From the NCBI GenBank assembly GCA_963762395.1, contig CAVXKL010000001.1:372001-436000 (forward strand): a DNA stretch of 64,000 nucleotides. Direction: 5' to 3'. How positions within the stretch are numbered: the first letter of the stretch is position 1; the number at the start of each line of letters is the position of its first letter. Origin of the DNA: JAJZKE01 sp963762395. GTDB taxonomy: Bacteria > Patescibacteriota > Saccharimonadia > Saccharimonadales > UBA4665. Positions 43,670 through 52,036 of this stretch are shown piece after piece. A program made the position numbers and the translations under genes. Below the pieces are notes generated by a model that saw only the letters and a list, made by a program, of their open reading frames with translations, ran no database searches and had not been told where the DNA came from.

Positions 43670-44413
43670 CGTGTTATTCCATCATTACTGATGGCACGGA
43701 CTATATCTTCACCCTTCGCTTTAAGCGGTTAGGGGCTGACATATTATAGGGCTTGATTTAGTTTGACTGCCCTATCTTTGTTCAGAGCTACCTGAACTCT
43801 AGTCTCTACGGGGAAATTATCTCTTAAAAATGCTTTTACATTTATGGATGTGATGGTCCGCTTCTTGGAATAATTAAAGCTAGCAGTTTTATCTACTAGC
43901 GTACTCAAATCCACAAGTGTTTTAGCGGTCATCTTTCTCTGCTCGGGGTGTCTCTTAATAATTTCGAGTACATCCCTAGCCAATGCTTTTTTTAAACGGA
44001 GAAAGGGATATAGAAGGTTCAGTATATACTGAACTTCTCTTAAGCCAACTACGGTGTACTCGCTTATACCGTCTTTACGGTTGCGAACATATCCGTAGCC
44101 TAGCCGCTTCTTCAGCCAAAGAAGGTGTTCTTGGTGTACCGTCTTTTGATAAAAGACGACACTAACGCGTATCTGATAACCCATTTTATAGTCTTTACGA
44201 CTAACAATTTGGGCCATTATCGATCCGTCGCCATCCAAGAATCCAGCTATATAGGCCTTTTCTTCGTTAGACATAGAATCTTCCCTCGGTATTACCCTCC
44301 TAAGTAGTTCGAATCTAGGTTAGGGTTTCACCGATATTAGTCAGGATTAGTGTTAATGATTCGATGCATATCAACACTTTACTACTTTACAGTAGTAGAA
44401 CGCAATGTAATTT
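43670..44413 (-). ncRNA. Group I intron at 23S position 2593, with endonuclease gene
   Basis: 744 nt. The 5' exon ends AGAACGU and pairs with the internal guide GCGUUCU a few nt into the intron, giving P1 with the expected U-G pair at the splice site. The intron ends in G directly before CGTGAGACAG. The P7 strand (minus-strand AAGATATAGTCC) lies at about 43706-43717. It carries a LAGLIDADG gene (43744-44274). The insertion site is the same as that of the Chlamydomonas chloroplast intron that encodes I-CreI. Confidence 0.92.
43744..44274 (-). CDS. LAGLIDADG homing endonuclease, I-CreI-like
   Basis: 176-residue single-motif LAGLIDADG endonuclease, expected to act as a homodimer. The motif is YIAGFLDGDGSI (about residues 8-19). 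Several segments parallel I-CreI: GYGYVRNRKDGISEY (GVGYVRDR...SDY), PFLRLKK (PFLKLK) and LVDKTASFNYSKKRTITS (WVDQIAALNDSKTRKTTS). Length is close to I-CreI (163). It would cut intron-less 23S genes and drive intron spread. It lies within the intron loop upstream of the P7 strand and appears intact. Confidence 0.92.
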   Translation of the reverse strand: MSNEEKAYIAGFLDGDGSIMAQIVSRKDYKMGYQIRVSVVFYQKTVHQEHLLWLKKRLGYGYVRNRKDGISEYTVVGLREVQYILNLLYPFLRLKKALARDVLEIIKRHPEQRKMTAKTLVDLSTLVDKTASFNYSKKRTITSINVKAFLRDNFPVETRVQVALNKDRAVKLNQAL

Positions 44414-44506
44414 ACGTTCTGAACCCAGCTCACGTACCTTTTTAACCGGCGAACAGCCGGACCCTTGGGACCGTTTTCAGCCCCAGGATAAGATGAGCCG
44501 ACATCG

Positions 44507-44797
44507 TACTTCATTCCATAATTACTTATGGCGTAGACTATATCTTCTTCCCATCACCAGAGTTAAGGTGCTCAACCATGCTCTAGTATTTTTATGATAG
44601 GAGGTGGCGTATTATCTTGATAAACTCAAGATCTCGTTTTTCAACTCAGTCGTTACAGGGTCATCAGTTAGTAAACTAACTTAGACTTCCCGCGGTATTA
44701 CCCTTACTTCTTAAATATCACACTGAAGTAGTCGGGATTCACCGTTATAAGCCACATTTTTAGTACGGAATTACTTCCGTAGCACCCCGATTTGTTA
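44507..44797 (-). ncRNA. Group I intron at 23S position 2500, no ORF
   Basis: 291 nt, without an open frame. P1: 5' exon GCACCU pairs with the guide GGGGUGC, U-G at the splice site. P10: the 3' exon start CGAU is complementary to AUCG next to the guide. The P7-type strand AAGATATAGTC lies at about 44528-44540. The last intron base appears to be A rather than the canonical G; the exon between this and the 2593 intron is then exactly 93 nt, the E. coli spacing. Confidence 0.85.
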
Positions 44798-45386
44798 AGG
44801 TGCCAAACAGCGCCGTCTATGTGAACTATTGGGCGCTATAAGCCTGTTATCCCCGGCGTAACTTTTATCCGAAAGCGCTGCCGATACCACACTCTTGTAC
44901 TATGTACAGACAGCGGAAAACTTACTCCGACTTTCGTCCCTGCTTGGGTTGTCGCCCTCACAGTCAAGCTAGCTTATGCGTATACACTATCGATTCGATT
45001 TCCATCCGAACCTAGCTAACCTTTGAACGCCTCCGATACTCTTTAGGAGGCAACCGCCCCAGTTAAACTACCCATCAGACACGGTCCTGGAGCCAGAATT
45101 TATACACAAAACTAGTTATGTACAAATTGTGGCCCCAGTAAGAACAAGAAGCATACAAGGGTGGTATTTCACCGATGACTCCACTCGGACTAGCGTCCAA
45201 GCTTCAAAGTCTCCCACCTATGCTACACATGTATACTCCCGGCTCAATGCCAAACTATAGTTAAGCTGCACGGGGTCTTTTCGTCCTGCTGCGGACAGAC
45301 GGCATCTTTACCGTCAATGCACTTTCACCGAGCTCTTCGTCGAGACAGTACCCATATCATTACGCCATTCGTGCGGGTCAGAACTT

Positions 45387-45672
45387 CATCTAACTTTGCT
45401 TGTTTTTACGGCACTGCTATTTGTGCCCTCTACGTCACCATAGAGATCGGACTATATCTTCACCCATATTAATGGGGCTTGGCGTGTAGTCTCTGAGGGT
45501 TCCTAAAGAATTCTTTAGGTCTTCCCTGCTGATTGTCTCCATAGTCCAACCGGTTTCCCGTTGGAATTTGGGAGAGTTTCCAGCATATAGCCAAGTTTCA
45601 CACTTAATGCACGATCGTTTAATGTTTACTTCCTAAGTGTATGTGTCTTTCGACACAATCAGGCAAGTTATT
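45387..45672 (-). ncRNA. Group I intron at 23S position 1951, no ORF
   Basis: 286 nt. P1: 5' exon UCAGGU pairs with guide GCCUGA, U-G at the splice site. It ends in G before AAGTTCTGACC. The P7 strand (minus-strand AAGATATAGTCC) is at about 45447-45458. No open frame. It corresponds to the insertion site known as L1951 in Coxiella burnetii. Confidence 0.9.
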
Positions 45673-45692
45673 ACCTGACAAGGAATTTCGCT

Positions 45693-46502
45693 CGGACATC
45701 TTAATCTACTTTTGTCAAGTAGACGTTCGCTGTTAACGAACCTGCATATCGCTATGCAGATGGGACTATATCTTCCCTGTAAATTACAGGGTTTGGCGTG
45801 TAGTCTCTGAGGATTCTAATTAACTCTACTCTGGATCTTTTGTGATTTGTAGTCTGGGCAATTTCTATTATGTCTATTAGCCCTTCTACCGTTAGGTGAT
45901 CACCGTTTTCTATCTTGCGTACACATTTAGCGAACTGCTCAAAATCATACTGTTTTGAAGTCTGAAGCTTATATTGCTCAAAAAATGGAATTATAGTTTC
46001 AAGCAAATCTTTCCGACTGTTAACAATATACTGAGCTAGATCCTCTTTATGATTGTCGTGACGTTTATTAATGATTAACCTGCCAAAACCAAAGAACCTT
46101 TGCAGGTTCTCCAGGCAATTAATACTCTTAACACCCTGAGTTACAACAAATCTATGAACAACTTGATAGCCAGTTTTATAGCCGGTGCGATTTATTCTAT
46201 TAGGTTGTTTAACAAACCCTATAGAGAAACATCCCTCACCATCTACAAAACCTACAATCCAACCTATGTTAATTAGCCTTTCCTGCTGATTGTCCGCACT
46301 TGTCACTTTGTTACCTTGCTTTCTCTTACATGGGTTTTACCATAATCAGTAAAACCAAGTAGCATACCACAAGGTAGTGCAAGATACTAGAGCCTTTTTA
46401 AAAGGCACGGAGTTTCCAGCATATAGTCGAATTTTCTCCTTAAAACCTCAATGGCTGAGGCGAACTAGGAGGAGATCTTTCATCTCACTAAGGCAGCGTT
46501 CT
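45693..46502 (-). ncRNA. Group I intron at 23S position 1931, with endonuclease gene
   Basis: 810 nt. P1: 5' exon CUAAGGU pairs with guide GCCUUAG, U-G at the splice site. It ends in G before AGCGAAATTCC. It holds a LAGLIDADG gene (45752-46306) whose last codons overlap the conserved P7 strand (45762-45774). It splits the 34-nt stretch between sites 1917 and 1951 into exons of 14 and 20 nt. Confidence 0.9.
45752..46306 (-). CDS. LAGLIDADG homing endonuclease of the 1931 intron
   Basis: 184-residue single-motif LAGLIDADG protein. The motif is WIVGFVDGEGCFSI (about residues 17-30), followed by the saddle strands (VVHRFVVTQ) and the GFGRLIINKRHDN loop. It is not closely similar to the endonuclease of the 2593 intron, so the two introns have independent histories. 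The C-terminus (YREDIVPSA) is encoded by the ribozyme core sequence AAGATATAGTCC, so protein and ribozyme share nucleotides. The frame is intact. Confidence 0.9.
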   Translation of the reverse strand: MTSADNQQERLINIGWIVGFVDGEGCFSIGFVKQPNRINRTGYKTGYQVVHRFVVTQGVKSINCLENLQRFFGFGRLIINKRHDNHKEDLAQYIVNSRKDLLETIIPFFEQYKLQTSKQYDFEQFAKCVRKIENGDHLTVEGLIDIIEIAQTTNHKRSRVELIRILRDYTPNPVIYREDIVPSA

Positions 46503-46516
46503 ACCTTAGGACCCTT

Positions 46517-46765
46517 CCTTAATGTTAACTGCATGTCTCCATACAGAGCGGACTATATCATCTCACCATAAGATAAGTGAGCCTGGCGTATAGTCTCTGG
46601 GGATTCTCCTTATTTCATTATGAAACGTAGGAGTCTTTCCTGCTGATTGTCTCTATCTGATATTCTTTAAGCCACTCAGTTTATCCTTTCGGATTACTGT
46701 TTGGGCATATCAGCCTAGCGAGAGTTTCCAGCATATAGCCAAGTTTAATAACTACTAGTATGTCA
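46517..46765 (-). ncRNA. Group I intron at 23S position 1917, no ORF
   Basis: 249 nt, the shortest of the five. P1: 5' exon UAACUAU (the helix 69 loop) pairs with guide GUAGUUA, U-G at the splice site. It ends in G before AAGGGTCCTAAGG. The P7 strand (minus-strand GATATAGTCC) is at about 46551-46560. It is the same site as the Coxiella burnetii L1917 intron. Confidence 0.88.
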
Positions 46766-48772
46766 ATAGTTAGGGCCGCCGTTCACCGGGGCTTCAGTTC
46801 GAAGCGTAAACCTCTTACCTTAACCTTCCGGCACCGGGCAGGCGTCAGCCCCTATACATCCACTTTCGTGTTAGCAGAGACCTATGTTTTTGGTAAACAG
46901 TTGCATGGGTTCCTTAGCTGTGGCCCTCATAAAGAGGGCAGGCCTTATTCCGAAGTTACGGCCGCTTGTTTGCCGAGTTCCTTGACGAAGAATCACTCGT
47001 ACACCTTGGTCTACTCGACCTGAGCACCTGTGTCGGTTTGCGGTACGGATAGTATAGTCCACGCGTTTAATAGCTTTTCTAGTCGGCACTATCATAGAAA
47101 TCGAACCAAAAAGGTCCTTTCATTAGTAGGCTTTTCTCCTACTTAGACGGGTATAACCATGAACCCGCTCCAACTAACATGCCGCGCACTACAAAACAAA
47201 ACTACACTAGTACGGGAATATTAACCCGTTGTCCATCGCCTACGCTTCATTGCCTCGGCTTAGGACCGACTAACCCTGGGGCGATTATCGTGGCCCAGGA
47301 AACCTTGCTCTTTCGGTGGGCAGGATTCTCACCTGCCTTATCGTTACTCATTCCAGCATTCTCACTTCCTAAAACTCCACCAGATCTCACAATCTAGCTT
47401 CGATGTTATAGGAACGCTCCTCTACCACGCATATATTGCTATACACATCCATATCTTCGGTAATATGCTTAGCCCCGTTACATTTTCCGCGCAAGATCTC
47501 TTGACGAGTGAGCTGTTACGCACTCTTTAAATGAATGGCTGCTTCTGAGCCAACATCCTCGTTGTTTAAGAAATCTCACCTCGTTTCCCACTGAGCATAT
47601 ATTTAGGGACCTTAGATGATGGTCTGGGCTGTTTCCCTTTTGAGCGACGAGCTTAGCCCCGCCGTTCTAACTGCCGTAGTTTCACTGATAGTATTCGTAG
47701 TTTGTCAAGGGTGGGTGGCCTTACGGTCCCCATTCCGAAACAGAGCTCTACCCCTATCAGCTACCGTACAACGCTAGCCCTAAAGCTATTTCGAGGAGAA
47801 CCAGCTATCTCCGAGTTCGATTGGCATTTCACCGCTAACCACAGGTCATCCGGGCGTTTTGCAATTCGCTACGGTTCGGCCCTCCACGTAGTTTTACCTA
47901 CGTTTCAGCCTGCCCATGGTTAGGTCACTCGGTTTCGGGTCTATTAACTACTACTTACGCCCTATTCAGGCTCGCTCTCACTACGCCTCCGGCATTAAGC
48001 CTTAAGCTAGCAGCAGCAAATAACTCGCTGGATCGTTCTACAAAAAGCACGCCGTCACCAGTAAACTGGCTCCGACTCCTTGTACGCACACAATTTCAGG
48101 ATCTATTTCACTCCCCTTCCGGGGTTCTTTTAACCTTTCCCTCACGGTACTTGTACACTATCGATCGTAAGATATATTTAGCCTTAGGGGGTGGACCCCC
48201 TAGCTTCAGTCAGGGTTGCACGTGTCCCGACCTACTCGACAAACATAAATAATAAGGTTTGCGATGCTTGGCATACCAGGCTGTCACTGTCTATGGCGTA
48301 CCTTTCCAGGCACTTCTGCTCGCCTCGCAAATTTCTAACCTTATTCAGACTTTCTGGTAGCATCTGATAGCCAATATGAAATACTGGAAGATCCAGAACT
48401 TCACATCGGTAATTTATGTGTCACAACCCCTTAAAAACATTCGTCTACCAACTTATTCAACTGGCAAATTGCCAGATGAAAGTCATTAAGGTTTGGGCTG
48501 ATCCGCGTTCGCTCGCCACTACTTACGGAATCATTGATTATTTTCTATTCCTCGGGGTACTAAGATGTTTCAGTTCCCCCACTTACCGCTCTCCATCTTA
48601 TGAATTCAGATAGATGCTGATAGACATAACTCTATCAAGGTTTCCCCATTCGGATATCTTCGGATCAAAGCATATGTAGCTGCTCCCCGAAGCTTTTCGT
48701 AGCTCATCACGTCCTTCGTCGGTATCTTACGTCAAGGCATCCTTTGTGCGCGCTTGAGTAACTTTTTACGAT

Positions 48773-49020
48773 TAATAACACCTCTAATGAGGTATTACAA
48801 AAAGTGCAATTGACTGGTCATTGGTGTTAACCAATAGCCGTTTATCTAATTGCTTATCTTTCCAAATTGTTAATGATCGAAACTCTAGCGTTCAGACCAA
48901 AACTTAAGGTGAATCTTCACCGACTAAGCTGTCTCTCCTTGGGTGCTTGAGTTTACGACTGAAACTTAAAGTCTGTTCCGTTGCCCTAAGGCTCTACCTA
49001 AACTCAAACAATCACTGAAC
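48773..49020 (-). other. 23S rRNA leader, no gene
   Basis: About 250 nt transcribed between the promoter and the mature 23S. It contains the 5' arm of the processing stem (48801-48836). No 16S, tRNA or open frame is visible. Confidence 0.7.
48801..48836 (-). repeat. 5' arm of the pre-23S processing stem
   Basis: Pairs with 43299-43332 (see that entry); the core ATTGACTGGTCATT at 48809-48822 is the exact reverse complement of 43312-43325. Confidence 0.8.
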
Positions 49021-49049
49021 ATTTTAGCAAATTTAACAGATACGGTCAA
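49021..49049 (-). promoter_or_regulatory. Promoter of the 23S-5S unit
   Basis: On the minus strand TTGACC (49044-49049), 17-nt spacer, TAAAAT (49021-49026). It lies directly upstream of the 23S leader and shows that 23S-5S is transcribed independently of 16S. Confidence 0.8.
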
Positions 49050-49121
49050 GCTAAATGTGATGTTGAACTTGCTACATTTTGGTAGGTAAAAGTTGGCAAG
49101 AACTTTCAAGTTTAACTTACT

Positions 49122-49724
49122 TTAGTTGGTCGAACCTGTAGTGTATGGAATGCTTATACTGCCTAATTGAACAGGGTAGTCGGTTGAGCTAGCATAGATT
49201 TCTGTCATTCTTATTCTTAACGTTAGGTATCCGCAGGACGTATAGTTAGCTGAACCACTGCCAGTTGTTGTGAGGTAGTCGCTAGATGCAGCAACGCTTG
49301 TCTGTGACCAAGAAGTACCCGAACTTATACCTACAAAGCCACTGCCAAAGTTTGAATCGGCACTACCGTTACATAGAACTGGCTCTATTGCTAGGGATGT
49401 GGTGTTGGTATTATCTGAATTCGTAGCATAGACCTGCATGCTATTACCAGTAGTTGGGAACGATCCGAAGTCACTTGGCAATGGTACTTGAACGACGATG
49501 TCATAACACTCATTGCTTGCTTGAGTAGATGTCCACTTGTAGTAATTCTGGTCTGTTGAGTTATCTGAGTTACCCGAGGTTATAGTTCCAATATTGTATG
49601 TTGAGCAATTTGTCGCACCAGAAGTGTCACCGGCAGCATCTAAGACAGCATTTACGTATTCCGGATTCAATACTATGCTCTTAGTTGCGCTGCCTGATAC
49701 GCCACAGTTTGAGTAGGGCGACAT
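49122..49724 (-). pseudogene. Headless C-terminal fragment of a surface/fibre protein
   Basis: About 200 residues rich in Ser, Thr, Gly and Asn, in the style of the 2,505-residue fibre protein, but with no signal peptide or membrane anchor. Visible segments: an early CGVSG, a central ECYDIVVQVPLPSDFGSF, and a C-terminal YLTLRIRMTEIYASSTDYPVQLGSISIPYTT that looks like beta-strands of a closing domain. The frame begins at a TTG/ATG (49730/49724) inside the divergent plus-strand gene, without promoter or ribosome binding site. I read it as the 3' remnant of a gene truncated by rearrangement, possibly the tail domain of a paralogous fibre. A functional short protein cannot be excluded. Confidence 0.5.
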
Positions 49725-50046
49725 GGTCAACTTAACTCCCCGTCATTTCTACATAAAAACCACCGCCGATGAAAGCGAAGACGCCTTTTCAGGAATAACA
49801 GTGCCGCTAGATGTCGAGCGGTCAGAAGAAACCAAAAAAGCTGTCACTGCCTATAGCCGCAAACAGTATGCCACATCCAAAAAAGTCGTAGAGCAGCAAA
49901 TGGAGCAACTATTCAACCCGCCCATGCCTGCCAAAAAGCAGCCGAGAAAGGAGCTACCAACGAATAAGTCGCCCGCGAAAAAGCCTAATGACGGCAAAGA
50001 CGACAAAGGTAAAAATGGTAAGTCAGGGAAGCTGCACGGAGCTTAG
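49723..50046 (+). CDS. Hypothetical protein with Lys-rich C-terminal tail
   Basis: 107 residues. The N-terminal 65 residues are mixed (HFYIKTTADESEDAF, then a helical SEETKKAVTAYSRKQYATSKKVVEQQMEQLF). The C-terminal 40 are Lys/Pro/Asp/Gly-rich low complexity ending GKSGKLHGA. I recognise no family. Its 3' end and the following integrase end are repeated, diverged, at 53242-53339. The ATG at 49723 overlaps the start region of the minus-strand fragment. It converges on the integrase gene, 3 nt apart. Confidence 0.5.
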   Translation: MVNLTPRHFYIKTTADESEDAFSGITVPLDVERSEETKKAVTAYSRKQYATSKKVVEQQMEQLFNPPMPAKKQPRKELPTNKSPAKKPNDGKDDKGKNGKSGKLHGA

Positions 50047-50080
50047 TACCTACACCATCGACGTCACCAACATCATCGGC
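49981..50080 (+). repeat. Direct repeat copy A
   Basis: 100 bp covering the 3' end of the 107-residue gene and the last codons of the convergent integrase. About 80% identical by eye to copy B at 53242-53339. The two copies bracket the integrase and both toxin-antitoxin loci. Confidence 0.7.
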
Positions 50081-50763
50081 GGCCGTCTCAACCGTCCAAT
50101 TGGTTCTAATAGCTCAACCGGAGCAATGCCTTTGAGGTAAATAGCGGTCACATCCAACCTGGCGTGTCCCAGCTGTTGCTGAATAGTGTAAACATCTACG
50201 CCTTCTCTCCATAATTCAACGGCATGTTCATGCCGGAAGGAGTGGGGATTAGCCCTGCGCTTAAGTCCGGCTCTTACTGCTGTTTCTCGGAATTGCCGCC
50301 TAACATCAGTATCACTAAGCGCTCGTATACCAGCAGATTTACCACGGACAATACAAAAGATCGGGCCGCTTGGTAAGTTTTCTCTTACAGCCATCCAGTT
50401 TTCTAGTTCCTGCCAGCCCCATTCATCCATAGCTACCAATCGGCGCTTATCTCCCTTGCCATGCCTAACTACTATGGCCATGTCCTGACGCAGTAAATCT
50501 CGTTCTTCAAGAGCCAATGCTTCGCTTATACGTAGTCCTGTGCGCCACAAGGTTGCAATCAAGGCTCTTAGCCTTAAAGCAGACAGTTTAGCGCGGTAGC
50601 CAGGCTTCTGTGGCGTACAGGCGCACATCAGCTTGACTATGTCCTCTGTTTTAATTGGATCTGGCGGAAACTTTCTGCCTTTGTTGGTGTTGTGATTTGG
50701 GTTAACTTTTTGTTTTTGGTTGTTTGATTTGTTGAACGGGTCGATTGAGCTTAAGATGCTCAT
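50050..50763 (-). CDS. Tyrosine recombinase/integrase (XerC/D-like)
   Basis: 237-residue site-specific recombinase catalytic domain. The catalytic residues are readable: Arg in RTGLRISEA, Lys in GKGDKRRLV, the His-x-x-Arg box HSFRHEHAVELW, His in LGHARLD and the nucleophile Tyr in VTAIYLKG. The usual N-terminal core-binding (SAM-like) domain is missing; instead there is a 35-residue polar leader (NKSNNQKQKVNPNHNTNKG). It may need a partner or act on a short site. Its 3' end lies in the repeated sequence A, which suggests the repeat could relate to an attachment site. Confidence 0.9.
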   Translation of the reverse strand: MSILSSIDPFNKSNNQKQKVNPNHNTNKGRKFPPDPIKTEDIVKLMCACTPQKPGYRAKLSALRLRALIATLWRTGLRISEALALEERDLLRQDMAIVVRHGKGDKRRLVAMDEWGWQELENWMAVRENLPSGPIFCIVRGKSAGIRALSDTDVRRQFRETAVRAGLKRRANPHSFRHEHAVELWREGVDVYTIQQQLGHARLDVTAIYLKGIAPVELLEPIGRLRRPPMMLVTSMV

Positions 50764-50944
50764 AGCTTTTCTCCTTACACTAAAACGCCACCAGGAGAAG
50801 TTAATCCCTCGGTGGCGCTTAATTAATATCAGTGCAGAAAAGTATAGAGGTAAAAAGTCAGAAACCCACCACTAACAACCATGCAATATTGTAAGTATTT
50901 CGTTACATATATGAGCCTATTTGTAACTGAAGGGATAACAAACT

Positions 50945-51595
50945 CTAAGGCAATACGGTGTCATGCACAGTTTTACAGATAAACTGCTCTAGTTCGGGCA
51001 GGCTTACGGCATGACCCGACTGGAAGGCTATTGGTTCGTCTTCTATGTCGTCAAAGTAGACGAGAGCTTTTAGGATTACATTGGGGTCGATGGTAGGGAA
51101 TTTTTGCTGAGCCGCTTTAAGCAAGTCAGCAAGGGTTATGTCATGCAAAATGACAAACAGGTCAACATAATCTTTCATGGTTGAGCGGTTAATGATTGCT
51201 GATAGTTTCATACAACCGATATCAGTTTCGGAGGCTAGACGAAGGTCAGGCGTGTCAGTCATGGGCTCAACGAGAACATAGGAATACGTAAAGAAGCTGA
51301 GCCGGATAGTGCCGTCAACCAGCAATGAAAGGGTATTGGGCTCAGTTTGCGTCACTGCTACAGTGTGGCCGGTGAGCATTTTCGATACTTCCTGCTGAAG
51401 ATCGGCAGGGGTAAACGGGTCTGGAGTGAAAAAGTCAAAATCAATACTATCGCGGTGCCCTTTTTGTAAGGCAAGAGCTGTACCACCGGCAAGATAAAAA
51501 CGGTTCTTTAGTGGTGCTAATAACGGGAGTAGCTGTCGCCTGGGCGGATCAAGTATATCGAAATGCAGTTTTGCCCCGTCTTCTTCGTCGTTCAT
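50945..51595 (-). CDS. AbiEii/AbiGii-type nucleotidyltransferase toxin
   Basis: 216-residue nucleotidyltransferase-fold protein. The signature GGTALALQKGHRDSIDFDFF (GG/S plus D-x-D) places it in the AbiEii/AbiGii (MenT-like) family. Members are toxins of type IV toxin-antitoxin and phage-abortive systems that add nucleotides to tRNA. Later segments (LRLASETDIGCMKLSAIINRSTMKDYVDLFVIL) are also typical. Its start overlaps the upstream small gene by 4 nt, the usual antitoxin-toxin coupling. Anti-phage action is inference from the family. Confidence 0.9.
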   Translation of the reverse strand: MNDEEDGAKLHFDILDPPRRQLLPLLAPLKNRFYLAGGTALALQKGHRDSIDFDFFTPDPFTPADLQQEVSKMLTGHTVAVTQTEPNTLSLLVDGTIRLSFFTYSYVLVEPMTDTPDLRLASETDIGCMKLSAIINRSTMKDYVDLFVILHDITLADLLKAAQQKFPTIDPNVILKALVYFDDIEDEPIAFQSGHAVSLPELEQFICKTVHDTVLP

Positions 51596-51879
51596 GCAAA
51601 ATGTTCCGCGCGTGCTATCGGCTTAAGGCTCAATACTGTAGACCATAGTGCAAGTGAGCGCGTATCCCAAGCACCGAGCGGAATAGTCTGGGCAACACGC
51701 TGTACTTCGGCTGAGCCGTAGTAACGGAACGCCCAGTCAGTCGCTTCCTTAGTGCCGTAATTAAGCACAGCGTTAATAATGAGCTTCCTGTGCTTTACGG
51801 GGTCAAGCTTGGCTGAATCATAAGACCACAGGGTTGCCGTTACAGCTGTTGGCAATGCGGTATCAGTGTTAGTTCCCAT
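51592..51879 (-). CDS. Partner (antitoxin-like) of the AbiEii-type toxin
   Basis: 95 residues: ATLWSYDSAKLDPVKHRKLIINAVLNYGTKEATDWAFRYYG is typical of small proteins encoded before AbiEii-type nucleotidyltransferases (DUF6922-like, from memory). It has no obvious DNA-binding motif. ATG at 51879 is chosen because TATACT (minus strand, 51886-51891) ends 6 nt upstream; the frame extends to a TTG at 51897, inside that promoter. The 4-nt overlap with the toxin indicates coupled synthesis. Confidence 0.75.
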   Translation of the reverse strand: MGTNTDTALPTAVTATLWSYDSAKLDPVKHRKLIINAVLNYGTKEATDWAFRYYGSAEVQRVAQTIPLGAWDTRSLALWSTVLSLKPIARAEHFA

Positions 51880-51885
51880 GCTAAT

Positions 51886-51891
51886 AGTATA
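51886..51891 (-). promoter_or_regulatory. -10 box of the AbiE-like operon
   Basis: TATACT on the minus strand, 6 nt before the ATG at 51879. Confidence 0.5.
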
Positions 51892-52036
51892 CAACAATGC
51901 GCGCGGCTCTGGATTTCCGTAGCAACGGAATATTTCGGCGCGCTAAGCATTTTATAGTATGCCAATCGCTTTTAACAGATAGCAATCAGGCTATTTTTGA
52001 CTACCGCAGGCAGCATTTCCTGCTATACTTTCACCC

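Larger units (their letters stand above)
43378..48772 (-). rRNA. rrl: 23S ribosomal RNA with five group I introns
   Basis: The minus strand shows continuous 23S sequence interrupted by five introns. Exons in transcript order are 46766-48772, 46503-46516 (14 nt), 45673-45692 (20 nt), 44798-45386, 44414-44506 (93 nt) and 43378-43669. Intron sites correspond to E. coli positions 1917, 1931, 1951, 2500 and 2593. The internal exon lengths 14, 20 and 93 equal the E. coli distances exactly. Spliced length is about 3.0 kb. Recognisable parts include helix 69 (split by the first intron), the sarcin-ricin region and the peptidyl transferase loop. An extra segment of about 150 nt is present in domain I (about 48355-48500). 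Outer ends are approximate. No 16S gene is linked. Confidence 0.95.

Noticed and set aside
46377..48613. Several open frames of 60-90 codons on the plus strand within 23S
   Set aside because: They lie on the strand opposite to rRNA and reflect rRNA sequence, not protein coding.
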